Assembly: GCA_021603905.1 (NCBI GenBank)
Contig: BQIU01000002.1
Span: 1 to 64,000 of the forward strand
Reading direction: 5' to 3'
DNA length: 64,000 nt
Source: Nitrospirales bacterium
GTDB lineage: Bacteria > Nitrospirota > Nitrospiria > Nitrospirales > UBA8639
The notes beneath the pieces were generated by a model, which was not told the DNA's origin, did no database searches, and worked only from the letters and a program-made list of their open reading frames with translations. Made by a program: the position numbers and the translations under genes. This document shows, in pieces, positions 18,423 to 27,096 of this stretch. Each line of letters starts with the position of its first letter. Position 1 is the stretch's first letter.

Positions 18423-18938
18423 TTACGCTTCTCCTCTCGCTGGATATTTATTGTCCATCACCCAATCCAAGGTGGAGAGTAAGTCTGTAAAACTTGGTCG
18501 TCCAAACGGCATGCTATTAATGACGGCAGAGTACAACTCGCCATCCGGCCTAACCCAAAATACTCCCGGCTCACAAAATATTGACGGTTCTGATTCTTTA
18601 ATACTCTTCGAAATATACAGGCCCCATTGACGCATGGAATCCACACTCAGCCCATAACCAAGCGTCAATCGTTTAAGGCCCCATTCTTTTTGTGAAGTAC
18701 TGGCACGCTCTTCATCGTCACCACTTACGGCAATCACATCCATTCCTTTCTTGGTAAATTCATCCAGCTTCTTTTCTAAATCCTTCAAATAGGTTTGGCA
18801 AACCGGACAATGGAGGCCTCGATAAAAGACAATCATCGTAAAAGTACTCGGATGTTGAGCTGAAAGTGTCCAGGTTTTTCCATTCACCGTCTTGACCTGC
18901 AAATCCGGAGCTTGAGTTTGAGGGAGCGGTTTAGTCAT
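18423..18938 (-). CDS. peroxiredoxin-like (AhpC/TSA) protein
   Basis: The 171-residue thioredoxin-fold protein has an APDLQVKTVNG-type N-terminus and a strand-helix FTMIVFYRGLHCPVCQTYL carrying a CPVC pair. AVSGDDEERA and GVFWVRPDGEL follow, as in the peroxiredoxin-like family that reduces peroxides or disulfides. The start is set at the ATG at 18936-18938, where AAAGGG lies 8 nt upstream; the open frame extends 31 codons further. It is divergent from mgtC across a 442-bp region holding two regulatory boxes. Confidence 0.85.
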   Translation of the reverse strand: MTKPLPQTQAPDLQVKTVNGKTWTLSAQHPSTFTMIVFYRGLHCPVCQTYLKDLEKKLDEFTKKGMDVIAVSGDDEERASTSQKEWGLKRLTLGYGLSVDSMRQWGLYISKSIKESEPSIFCEPGVFWVRPDGELYSAVINSMPFGRPSFTDLLSTLDWVMDNKYPARGEA

Positions 18939-19042
18939 GTGCATCGCCCTTTCATGGTTTAGGAATTCTCTCTGGGCCATTAAACAAGATGATGGATCAG
19001 ATAAGTACTCAATCCAGTATAGAGGCAACATATCAAATCAAG

Positions 19043-19060
19043 TACTATGCACAACCCTAG
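19043..19060 (-). promoter_or_regulatory. AGGGTT-N6-AGTW box, peroxiredoxin-like gene
   Basis: Reverse-strand CTAGGGTT, six bases, AGTA: an exact match. An excellent -10-like TATACT lies at 19016-19021, 37 nt from the first A of AGGG. The gene start at 18938 is about 105 nt downstream. Confidence 0.78.
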
Positions 19061-19200
19061 TCTGCACGCTTATGCAAGACTAGGCACATATGCGTAGTCC
19101 AATCAGGATGGCGTTCTTTTGCCACGATAATCCAACGAAAACATCGAGATAAGAGATAAGACTCATACGATACTCTTCAATGAGTCCTGCCGCATCATAT

Positions 19201-19230
19201 GTTGTTCTGGGTTGTTCTGGGTCCTTCTGG
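19201..19230 (+). repeat. tandem 10-bp repeat
   Basis: GTTGTTCTGG occurs twice in tandem (19201-19220), followed by a third copy with two changes, GTCCTTCTGG. It ends 22 bp before the mgtC regulatory box. A helical-turn period could place protein sites on one DNA face. Confidence 0.6.
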
Positions 19231-19251
19231 TCATCAAATGGTATCACCAAA

Positions 19252-19269
19252 CCAGGGTTGCATAGAGTT
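19252..19269 (+). promoter_or_regulatory. AGGGTT-N6-AGTW box, mgtC
   Basis: CCAGGGTT, six bases, AGTT: an exact match. The -10-like TATTAC at 19291-19296 lies exactly 37 nt after the first A. The mgtC start is about 112 nt downstream. Confidence 0.75.
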
Positions 19270-19380
19270 GAAAAACGACGAGAATTTCTATATTACCGTC
19301 ATTTAGAAATCAGTAACGATTGCCAAGGGTGAGTCATGACAGTCTTAACATGATGACCCATTTTCTCAAGGATAGCCACC

Positions 19381-19863
19381 ATGAATGAATGGACGATCGA
19401 TTGGATACAAATACACATATTGGGACAACTCATGATCGCGATGGTCCTTGGAGGACTCATTGGACTCGATCGTGAGCTCGCAGATCGCCCGGCTGGGCTC
19501 CGCACACATATCTTAGTTGCTGGAGCATCCGCACTCTTCGTGTCAATGGGTGACATCTTGGTCGTTCATTTTGATTCATCCGTTTCTCACGATATCCTGC
19601 GGACGGATCCCATTCGGTTGATAGAAGCCGTCATTACTGGCATTAGTTTCTTGGGAGCGGGAACCATTATTCGCGGGAGTTCTGATGGGAAAATCCACGG
19701 GCTCACAACAGCAGCTTCAATATTGGTCGCGGCCGGCATTGGTGTCAGTGTGGCCATTGATCAATTCATCTTAGCCATAGGCATGACTATGTTGGTGTTG
19801 TTCATCCTTCGAGGTCTTCACCTCGTCGAAATTAAGATGGGATCAACCAATCGGGATGAGTGA
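19381..19863 (+). CDS. mgtC: MgtC/SapB-family inner-membrane protein
   Basis: The 160-residue protein has four or five hydrophobic helices. MgtC-family signatures are GGLIGLDRELADRPAGLRTHILVAGASALF near the N-terminus, then ITGISFLGAGTIIRG, and GLTTAASILVAAGIGV. MgtC proteins affect growth at low magnesium and membrane potential, partly by restraining the ATP synthase in some species. It lacks the soluble C-terminal extension of Salmonella MgtC. It lies 117 nt upstream of mgtE on the same strand, and the pairing suggests a magnesium-homeostasis unit. Confidence 0.92.
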   Translation: MNEWTIDWIQIHILGQLMIAMVLGGLIGLDRELADRPAGLRTHILVAGASALFVSMGDILVVHFDSSVSHDILRTDPIRLIEAVITGISFLGAGTIIRGSSDGKIHGLTTAASILVAAGIGVSVAIDQFILAIGMTMLVLFILRGLHLVEIKMGSTNRDE

Positions 19864-19980
19864 AGCACATCTTCGTACATGTGAAGGTCATGGCCTCCAA
19901 TCACTCAACATGAAGAGTTCGGATCATTTGGACACCAAGCAGCTTAGAAGATAATCAAACGGATTGTAGAGGAAACCATT

Positions 19981-21330
19981 ATGACCAACCCTGACCTAGA
20001 GAAACTTATTGCACAAAAAGACTGGCGGGCATTGAACACACACCTCTCGACTTTGCCTCCCCCAGAAACAGCTGAAGTTCTTTCGAATCTCGAACAATCA
20101 GATAGAGTTCTTCTCTTTCATATGCTTCCACGCTCACAATCCGTAGAAAGTTTTTCCTATCTCGAAACAAGTCTTCAAGAATCGTTGCTGACTGAATTGA
20201 CCGACGAAGACACCCAACAAATCTTAACAACACTTCGGCCTGATGATAGAACTGTCTTATTAGAAGGCCTTCCTCGAGAAACGCTGTCACGACTGCTTCG
20301 TCTTCTTAACCCACAGGATCTTCAAGAAGCCCGTCAATTGCTCGGATATCCCGAAGAGAGTGTTGGAAGATTGATGACCCCCGATTTTGTAGTCGTGCTT
20401 CCCAGATGGACAATTGAGCAGTCACTTCGTCACATTCGATCACGAGGACAAGGAAGTGAAACCATCAGTACAATTTATGTGACGGATGAAAACTGGAAAT
20501 TGTTAGATGCGCTTGAATTAGAGCAATTCGTATTGGCCCAGCCCTCTGAGACGGTCGCGCAAATCATGAATAATACGTTTATTGCGCTATCGGCTCAAGA
20601 CGATCGAGAAGAGGCCGTCCGTCAAATGCAGAAATATGATCTTTTTGCACTTCCCGTCATCAACGATCATGACGTATTACTTGGGATTGTCACGATAGAT
20701 GATGTCTTCGATGTCGCGGAGGAAGAAGCCACTGAGGACATCCAAAAAGGCGCTGCAGTGGAGCCATTGAAACATAGTTATCGCGAATCGAGTATCTGGG
20801 CTCTTTATCTCAAACGAATCCCTTGGCTCGGAGCACTCCTGTTGGTGAATCTGGCGGCATCGGGTGTCATTGTGATGTTTGAAGACACGTTAGCATCGGC
20901 CTTGGCTTTAGCGTTTTTTATTCCACTCTTGATGGGAAGTGGAGGCAATACCGGTGCGCAGGCAGCCACACTGATGGTGAGAGCGTTAGCCACTGAAGAT
21001 ATTAAGGTCTCTCAATGGCTCACGACTGTCACCAAGGAAATATTTGTTGGAAGTATCCTGGGCATCACATTAGGCATTGGGGTTGGATTGATCGGCTACT
21101 GGCGAGGCGAAGCCAGCATTGGGTTGGCGGTTGGGCTTTCAATGGCTGCAATTGTGCTCGCGTCGAACCTTATTGGTGTCTTATTTCCAGTTATGTTGAC
21201 GAAACTCCATGTGGACCCGGCTGTGGCTAGCAGCCCCATGGTGACCTCAACCGCAGACGTCACAAGCCTTATTCTCTATTTTTCTATTGCCACCACAATT
21301 TTGAGAAATTTAAAAGAAACCGGCCTGTAA
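19981..21330 (+). CDS. mgtE: MgtE-family magnesium transporter
   Basis: The 449-residue protein has the full MgtE layout: an N-terminal superhelical domain (about residues 5-125), two CBS motifs (about 130-250, LMTPDFVVVLP and IMNNTFIALSAQDD), a linker helix and five C-terminal transmembrane helices. The pore segment includes LMGSGGNTGAQAAT and the ending TSTADVTSLILYF. MgtE is a Mg-gated Mg2+ channel; the N and CBS domains sense cytosolic Mg2+. Length matches the family. It lies downstream of mgtC, probably cotranscribed from the mgtC box promoter. Confidence 0.95.
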   Translation: MTNPDLEKLIAQKDWRALNTHLSTLPPPETAEVLSNLEQSDRVLLFHMLPRSQSVESFSYLETSLQESLLTELTDEDTQQILTTLRPDDRTVLLEGLPRETLSRLLRLLNPQDLQEARQLLGYPEESVGRLMTPDFVVVLPRWTIEQSLRHIRSRGQGSETISTIYVTDENWKLLDALELEQFVLAQPSETVAQIMNNTFIALSAQDDREEAVRQMQKYDLFALPVINDHDVLLGIVTIDDVFDVAEEEATEDIQKGAAVEPLKHSYRESSIWALYLKRIPWLGALLLVNLAASGVIVMFEDTLASALALAFFIPLLMGSGGNTGAQAATLMVRALATEDIKVSQWLTTVTKEIFVGSILGITLGIGVGLIGYWRGEASIGLAVGLSMAAIVLASNLIGVLFPVMLTKLHVDPAVASSPMVTSTADVTSLILYFSIATTILRNLKETGL

Positions 21331-21493
21331 TCTATGAGAGCTATCATCTGGGTGTAGGAGAGCCACGCGTTGCCCTCCTCCCGTCCTTTCTCTATCCAGG
21401 ACAGACTTTTTCTATCAAGGACAGAATAGGTAAATGTTCCCCCCAAAAACGAAAAGCGGTGCTGAGAACCTCTTGCCTTCGTCATCAAGTGTG

Positions 21494-21511
21494 CAAGGGT
21501 TTCCCTCAGTT
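21494..21511 (+). promoter_or_regulatory. AGGGTT-N6-AGTW box, small exported protein
   Basis: CAAGGGTT, six bases, AGTT: an exact match. The -10-like TACACT at 21532-21537 lies 36 nt after the first A. The gene start at 21591 is about 80 nt downstream. Confidence 0.75.
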
Positions 21512-21590
21512 GTTTTTCTGTTGCATGAGCATACACTGAAAAAACAGTTTATCGTTATTCTTTATTATCTCATCATTTCAAGGAGGACTT

Positions 21591-21908
21591 ATGCAAACGA
21601 TTAAACATATCACGGCAGGAGGAAGTTTCCTTCTTTGCACGACCGCATGGGCAGCCCTCGCATTGGCGAATCCGGCTTTACTACCGGAACATCCTGGTCA
21701 TCCCATGAAGGCTTTAGAAAGTCCAGTGACAGGGAAATCTCTCGCGAATGATCCAGGAAGATCCCAAAATTATGAACAAGAGGCTTTACGAAATGCGAGT
21801 CAAGATGCCAATGAGAATTTAAAAACCCTTACCGCCGAAACAAAAGAGGAAAACAAGAGCAATCAATCGATGAATGACGTGACAGCAAGTTCATCAGAAC
21901 AACAATAA
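21591..21908 (+). CDS. small exported polar protein, hypothetical
   Basis: The 105-residue protein begins with a clear signal peptide (about residues 1-27, ending ALALAN). The mature part is short, charged and rich in Glu, Asn, Gln and Ser, probably helical or disordered. I recognise no family. AAGGAGG lies upstream of the ATG. The box-type promoter puts it with the stress genes of this region. Confidence 0.65.
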   Translation: MQTIKHITAGGSFLLCTTAWAALALANPALLPEHPGHPMKALESPVTGKSLANDPGRSQNYEQEALRNASQDANENLKTLTAETKEENKSNQSMNDVTASSSEQQ

Positions 21909-21950
21909 AAAGCCACGTTCGTTTCTACTGTATGGTTGGCTTGTCTAGAA

Positions 21951-21995
21951 GTGGCTGGGAGGATCGACACCGTTCGACTGCAATCCCAGCCACTC
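21951..21995. repeat. perfect 11-bp inverted repeat with 23-nt loop
   Basis: AGTGGCTGGGA (21951-21961) pairs with TCCCAGCCACT (21985-21995). It is GC-rich and lies between convergent genes (the small exported protein and the CBS gene). There is no T-run on either side, so it is not a textbook terminator. It could be a transcript end-stabiliser, a short repeat element or part of an RNA. Confidence 0.6.
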
Positions 21996-22192
21996 GCACT
22001 CGAAAAAGTCGTAACTCACAGGAATATACCTCAGGAACCGGAACAGAAGTTGTCGACTTCACATGCGAGTTCATCTTCTCCATAAGACAAGAATGGGCCT
22101 ATGGCGGAGAAATCACCAGAACCACATATCTGACAGATTGATAATATGATGTGTATAACTTACTCCACCCCTTTACATTTTAGTTTAATATA

Positions 22193-22630
22193 TTACATAC
22201 GACTTTGAGAAATACCTTGTAGAACTTCTCCAGTCATTTCTCCATTCATAGGACTGTTCGCGATGTCTCCGAGGGCAATGATGCCGACGACTTCTTTATC
22301 GTCATTCACCACAAGCAGTCTTCTGACTTGTTTATCCTTCATCAGTTGAGACGCCTCATCGAGCTTTTGATGTTCATGGCACAGCATAAAATTCCGTGTC
22401 ATAACATCTTGCACCATGGTGGTGTTGGGGTCACGTCCTTCAGCAACTGATCGTACGGTAATATCTCGATCAGAGATCATTCCCACTAACTCCCGATCGT
22501 TTACAACAGGTAAAATGCCTATGTCACATTGACGCATTTTATCAGCCGCTTCCATAATGCTTTGTTTCGCTTGAACCGTTTCAGTCCCAAATGTCATGAC
22601 ATCTTTCACTGTCAAGGATGCGTTAGCCAT
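22193..22630 (-). CDS. two-CBS-domain protein
   Basis: The 145-residue protein is a CBS pair (about residues 7-65 and 75-135) with typical VVNDRELVGMISDRDITVR and VVNDDKEVVGIIALGDIAN strands. Such stand-alone pairs bind adenine nucleotides or S-adenosylmethionine and regulate partners; the ligand cannot be read here. A strong GGAGGTGAG precedes the ATG. It is divergent from ftsH. A second CBS pair protein lies at 31575. Confidence 0.9.
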   Translation of the reverse strand: MANASLTVKDVMTFGTETVQAKQSIMEAADKMRQCDIGILPVVNDRELVGMISDRDITVRSVAEGRDPNTTMVQDVMTRNFMLCHEHQKLDEASQLMKDKQVRRLLVVNDDKEVVGIIALGDIANSPMNGEMTGEVLQGISQSRM

Positions 22631-22632
22631 AA

Positions 22633-22941
22633 CTCACCTCCATGGTGGAAAGTAGAAGAAATATCACGCATTTCTTAAATTGCATTGTTACTATGTACCG
22701 CGAGGAAGGATAGGGGAACTCTCACTTTCCCTAGTCACACGAATAGACGATTGCAGGACTAGTTAGGCTTTTGGTTCTGCAATAAAACGCTAGAAATAGG
22801 CACGCATACTAGGTGAAATAAAGGAAACCAGGGAAATTCCCAGGTACCGAATGTTAAAAGTCATGATATGTTCCTTCCAATCGTTAGATTAACAACCCCC
22901 TATCCCCTCGCTTCATCTTATCGAGCGAGAGGTGATGATCT
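22633..22941. other. divergent region, CBS gene and ftsH
   Basis: This gene-free stretch contains a variant box reading leftwards (22717-22734). It also has a poorer near-match reading rightwards at 22830-22844 (AGGGAA, six bases, AGG) that could serve ftsH. Confidence 0.4.
22717..22734 (-). promoter_or_regulatory. variant AGGG box (AGGGAA), CBS gene
   Basis: Reverse-strand CTAGGGAA, six bases, AGTT: it differs from the consensus in the two T positions. TACATA at 22692-22697 could be the -10 (35 nt). The CBS start is about 87 nt downstream. Confidence 0.5.
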
Positions 22942-24900
22942 ATGTTGAACAACAAATTTAAAAAATCCTTCCTGTCTCATTCTTCACATGAAAAGGGACA
23001 TGACGCAGAAAACGATCTTCCTCATCAAGCTGATCATAAAAACTCACCACGTCAATCATTCCGGTCACTGTGGTTCCCCTTCCTTACGGTTGTATTCATG
23101 TGGTTGCTCGCGTCAACGATTAGTGGACCGTTTGAGGATGTGTTCACACAAGAAGTATCGTATTCTGAATTCAAACAGCAGGTGAGAACCGGAAATGTCG
23201 AAAAAGTTGTGTTCAAAGGCGATCAAATTCAAGGAGAATTTGTGAATACGGTGAAGGTGATGAAGAACGAGGGGGAAGAGCGTACATCTCGGTCCTTTTC
23301 AACGACGCTTCCTTCTGTTGGTGATGACGCGTTAATGCCAAGCTTGGAAGAACAAGATGTGACAATCCATGCAGAAACACAAGAAAATTCATGGTGGAGT
23401 CTCTTGCTCATTTCCTGGTTACCATGGATATTGATTTTTGGATTGATCCTGTATGCCCAAAAAAAAGTACAGGATAGAATGGGAGGTCAAATCTTGGGGT
23501 TTGGGCAATCTCCAGGCAAAAGGTTCGAACAAAGTGAAAGTAAGGTGAAATTTCATGATGTGGCAGGATTAGAAAATCCTAAAAAAGATCTCCAAGAAAT
23601 CATTGATTACTTGAAAGATCCGTCCCGATTTCAGTCCATTGGGGCAGAGCTACCCAAAGGGGTGTTATTGCTCGGACCGCCAGGAACCGGAAAAACATTG
23701 CTAGCGAAAGCCTCCGCAGGAGAAGCCGATGTGCCATTTTTTAGTCTGAGTGGATCTGAGTTTATTGAAATGTTTGTCGGTGTGGGAGCATCCCGTGTGC
23801 GAAATTTATTCGCGAACGCGAAAAAAGAATCTCCCGCCATAATTTTCATCGATGAAATCGATTCAATCGGACGAGCTCGAGGAACAGGGTTGGGGGGCGG
23901 ACATGATGAACGGGAGCAAACCCTCAATCAAATACTGTCAGAAATGGATGGGTTTGATGCCCATGACGCCGTGGTGGTGATGGCAGCAACCAACCGACCT
24001 GATGTCCTGGATACGGCCTTAACTCGCCCAGGTCGATTTGATCGTCATGTGACGATTGATCTTCCAGATAAACGAGCTCGGACAGAAATTCTTCTCATTC
24101 ATACCAGAAATATTCCTCTACATGAGGATGTCAATCTCGAACATGTTGCGAGGCGTACCGTGGGGTTATCGGGGGCAGATTTAAAAAACCTCGCCAATGA
24201 AGCAGCACTGTTCAGCGCCCGAAAGCACAAAGAGAAAGTCGAAAATGAAGATTTCGACCAGGCCTTGGATAAGATCCTACTGGGAGCCGTGCGTGAGGAC
24301 ATCATCACCGATGATGAAAAACGTATAGTGGCCTATCATGAAAGTGGCCATGCCTTGGTGGCGAAGCTCATGCCTCATGCCGATCCTCTACGAAAAGTTT
24401 CGATCATTCCACGAGGACGAAGCCTCGGAGCGACAGAACAAATTCCTGCTGAAGACCGACACAATCTCGGATATAGGTATCTGCGCGATCGTTTAGCTAT
24501 TTTACTAGGTGGACGAGTCGCCGAAAAACTTATATTTAACGAATATACGACAGGAGCCGCGAACGATCTGAAAGAAGCGACAAAATTAGCAAAGCGTATG
24601 GTATGTCAATGGGGAATGAGCGAACGACTTGGCCCACTCACCTATCGGCTGGGAGAGGAACATGTATTTTTGGGAAAAGAAATAGCCCAGGACAAAGATT
24701 ACAGCGAACATACGGCGCAAATTATTGATGAAGAAACCCAATCCTTAGTGGTGAATATCGAAGCGAACGTTGAAGAATTGTTAGCACAGAATAAAACATC
24801 ATTAGATGCCCTGGCTGGAGCGCTTCTGGAACAGGAGACCCTTGAAAATCACGTCGTGGACAATCTTCTAAAGATCATAACAGCTCCTGCTGCGGTATAA
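22942..24900 (+). CDS. ftsH: ATP-dependent zinc metalloprotease FtsH
   Basis: The 652-residue membrane protease has two transmembrane helices (about residues 45-65 and 155-175) around a periplasmic loop. The AAA ATPase has Walker A GPPGTGKT near residue 245, Walker B IIFIDEID, and the SRH region [20 protein letters not shown]. The peptidase has zinc motif HESGH near residue 466. FtsH extracts and degrades misfolded membrane and some soluble regulatory proteins. The N-terminus (about 40 residues) is longer and more polar than usual. Given its stress-gene context it may be an additional FtsH copy rather than the housekeeping one. Confidence 0.96.
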   Translation: MLNNKFKKSFLSHSSHEKGHDAENDLPHQADHKNSPRQSFRSLWFPFLTVVFMWLLASTISGPFEDVFTQEVSYSEFKQQVRTGNVEKVVFKGDQIQGEFVNTVKVMKNEGEERTSRSFSTTLPSVGDDALMPSLEEQDVTIHAETQENSWWSLLLISWLPWILIFGLILYAQKKVQDRMGGQILGFGQSPGKRFEQSESKVKFHDVAGLENPKKDLQEIIDYLKDPSRFQSIGAELPKGVLLLGPPGTGKTLLAKASAGEADVPFFSLSGSEFIEMFVGVGASRVRNLFANAKKESPAIIFIDEIDSIGRARGTGLGGGHDEREQTLNQILSEMDGFDAHDAVVVMAATNRPDVLDTALTRPGRFDRHVTIDLPDKRARTEILLIHTRNIPLHEDVNLEHVARRTVGLSGADLKNLANEAALFSARKHKEKVENEDFDQALDKILLGAVREDIITDDEKRIVAYHESGHALVAKLMPHADPLRKVSIIPRGRSLGATEQIPAEDRHNLGYRYLRDRLAILLGGRVAEKLIFNEYTTGAANDLKEATKLAKRMVCQWGMSERLGPLTYRLGEEHVFLGKEIAQDKDYSEHTAQIIDEETQSLVVNIEANVEELLAQNKTSLDALAGALLEQETLENHVVDNLLKIITAPAAV

Positions 24901-25111
24901 GACATTGAGATGGCAAAATGGAATTTGTTGAATTCGCCATTCGCATACGGCACTCGCAAGGAGAATGACTTTTTGAGTGTCTTGAAAAGAATCTTGCCTT
25001 GAATTGCGCTGCAGGTTGCCGTAAGGAGTTTTCTGCACGAAAACTTTATAAAAGTGTGAAGCAGACACGGGTGTCATCCAATCATTCTGACAAACACAAC
25101 GTATTTTTTAG

Positions 25112-26593
25112 TTACTTCATCTCACCGAGTGTGATGGCAATACCTTGTCGATCGAATTCCCGTTTGAGAAGGAGAATAAAAGGAATGGTCAGCAATGTGG
25201 TCACCATGCTGATATACACAAAAATTTGTAGAATAAGGGTTCGTTCATCAGGCACTCCCGCTATATCCAGCCAACTGCCAGAAAAAGATGAGAGCAACCA
25301 AGCCATTGATGGATTGCCAAAAAGCGTATAGAGCCCTGCCCCAATGACTCCTTCGAACATATCCGTGACATTAGCCAACGACATGAGAAAAGCATAACCA
25401 ACACCAGCATACTGAAGTTTCACCGTCTCTCCGGCCAACGTCAGCGGAATGATAAATGCCGGAATAGTGGCAAAGCCAAAGAATGTCTGAAAAAGTAGCC
25501 GAAACCACTCATATCGATTCCATTCGGGTAATGGGTTCAGGTTCTCCGGCCAGGAGTTGAAAACATCGAATGCATTCCACCATGGATGTTGTGGATGTAA
25601 ATAGAGATAAAAGCTCAAGGGGAAAGAAATCACAGCCAGAGTCACGACGGCATAAAGATATTGATCCCATGAAATAGAGTGATATCGGTTCACGACCCAG
25701 CGATACGTGAGGACTGAGAGGAAAAACGTGATTCCTCCAACAGACAGAATGGTTCCAAAAGAAGTGGGACGAAAATGGCGCACGTCAATTAAATAGCTAC
25801 GCTCGATAAAGCCAATCGAGGGACTGAATTTCCAAAAAAACATGAAGAGAACCAGAAACCAAATGACTCGATTGTTTGCGCGAAACTGGGAAAATCGATG
25901 TGGTAACGACTGAAGAAAGAGTCTGATGCGTTGCCATGATGGAACAGATTGGGGAAGCTCAATCTGATGTGGAACAGGAGTTTCTTCGATGTATCGCCAT
26001 CCGACATAGGCCGTGGCCAGAGGTGGAATTCCCGTGAGGAGAAAGACGATCCAGTATTCGAATTTTTCTACTAAAATTTGTTGCTGAACCCATCCCCCAA
26101 GATAAATGGCCGCGGCAGTCGCCAATCCTAATACCGTCCATTGAAAGTTAATGAATGAACCAACCTGATTAAGATGCCGACCACGCTCGACCATGAGCGC
26201 ATCGCATACCACGTCGACAAATGCATAAGTAGTGAATGCAAAATTGAAAACGAATAAATAGAGTAGCGGAATACGAACACCAGCCAGGGAAAGCCCCGCA
26301 CTGAAAGACCAGAATCCCAAGGCCAGGCATGCCATGAGAATATACCAGGATTTGCGTCGGTACCCGTACAGGGGAATCCGATCGGAAATATACCCCCACA
26401 CGGGTTTAATAAGCCATCCAAGACTTCTGAGTGAATTGAATAATTGTCCACCTGTATCACCTAAGGCCAGGACATTTTTAATGAAATACAGAATGGGAAC
26501 TTCCGTAAAATAACTCGTGCCTTGGACAAAATACGGGATACCGATGACCCATTTAAATGGCTTGTGGGTATTTTTCTGAGTCTGGAGAGTCAT
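25112..26593 (-). CDS. MFS transporter, BT1/folate-biopterin-like
   Basis: The 493-residue protein has about 12 transmembrane helices. The N-terminal half has GIPYFVQGTSYFTEVPILYFIKNVL, then KPVWGYISDRIPLYGYRRKSW, which resembles the MFS loop 2-3 motif and the BT1 family (folate/biopterin carriers of protists, plants and cyanobacteria). The substrate is unknown. It lies alone, convergent with ftsH. No good box lies upstream. Confidence 0.8.
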   Translation of the reverse strand: MTLQTQKNTHKPFKWVIGIPYFVQGTSYFTEVPILYFIKNVLALGDTGGQLFNSLRSLGWLIKPVWGYISDRIPLYGYRRKSWYILMACLALGFWSFSAGLSLAGVRIPLLYLFVFNFAFTTYAFVDVVCDALMVERGRHLNQVGSFINFQWTVLGLATAAAIYLGGWVQQQILVEKFEYWIVFLLTGIPPLATAYVGWRYIEETPVPHQIELPQSVPSWQRIRLFLQSLPHRFSQFRANNRVIWFLVLFMFFWKFSPSIGFIERSYLIDVRHFRPTSFGTILSVGGITFFLSVLTYRWVVNRYHSISWDQYLYAVVTLAVISFPLSFYLYLHPQHPWWNAFDVFNSWPENLNPLPEWNRYEWFRLLFQTFFGFATIPAFIIPLTLAGETVKLQYAGVGYAFLMSLANVTDMFEGVIGAGLYTLFGNPSMAWLLSSFSGSWLDIAGVPDERTLILQIFVYISMVTTLLTIPFILLLKREFDRQGIAITLGEMK

Positions 26594-26676
26594 GAAACGT
26601 TCACGATGCCTGCTGTGAGTTGTACAGAGGTGAGTGATATTGGTTTCTTGAAAACAAGGTGTTCAATCAACCATAC

Positions 26677-26832
26677 TCAATTTTTCGACTCTCTCCCCAC
26701 GATCAGAAGCCTATACTCCTGAGTGCGATTCCATGAGCTGGTTTTCCGTGCCACTCGTGCATGGCTCTCCTCCCCCTCATCGAGCCAAGCCATAAGCCGT
26801 CTCGTGATCTGTCCGCATACCTGATTATCCAT
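26677..26832 (-). CDS. 51-residue hypothetical protein
   Basis: The start is set at the ATG 26830-26832 because GGAGGGGGTACTTC precedes it; the longer frame upstream has no such signal. The peptide (MDNQVCGQITRRLMAWLDEGEE and on) is polar and basic at the C-terminus, with no transmembrane segment. I do not recognise it. Confidence 0.4.
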   Translation of the reverse strand: MDNQVCGQITRRLMAWLDEGEESHARVARKTSSWNRTQEYRLLIVGRESKN

Positions 26833-26903
26833 GAAGTACCCCCTCCATGTGAAACATGTCGTTCCTATACTACGAGGATGAGGAGAACTGAACAATAGCA
26901 CCA

Positions 26904-26921
26904 CCAGGGTTATTGGTAGTA
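26904..26921 (+). promoter_or_regulatory. AGGGTT-N6-AGTW box, six-BON gene
   Basis: CCAGGGTT, six bases, AGTA: an exact match. The -10-like TACAAA at 26943-26948 lies exactly 37 nt after the first A. The start at 27097 is about 176 nt downstream. Confidence 0.75.
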
Positions 26922-27096
26922 CGAAAGTGGGAAAAAAGTTGATACAAAAGTTTAGAGCAAGAACGACAAAGTATCCCGAAAAAATGAACAGGAGGGCAAT
27001 CGTACATCATCCCACAATTTAGAATTTCGAATCATAGCTAATGAATGGGAGTGGTGGTTTTAATACAGATCATGAGAGGTTCAAAGAGGGAAGACA

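Larger units (their letters stand above)
18939..19380. other. divergent regulatory region, peroxiredoxin-like gene and mgtC
   Basis: This gene-free stretch of 442 bp holds two copies of the AGGGTT box in opposite orientation (19043-19060 and 19252-19269), each pointing to its own gene, and a tandem 10-bp repeat at 19201-19230. I see no coding frame of interest. Confidence 0.6.

Noticed and set aside
21276-21536. 86-codon minus frame overlapping the mgtE end
   Set aside because: It overlaps a solid gene and has no ribosome binding site or recognisable motif.
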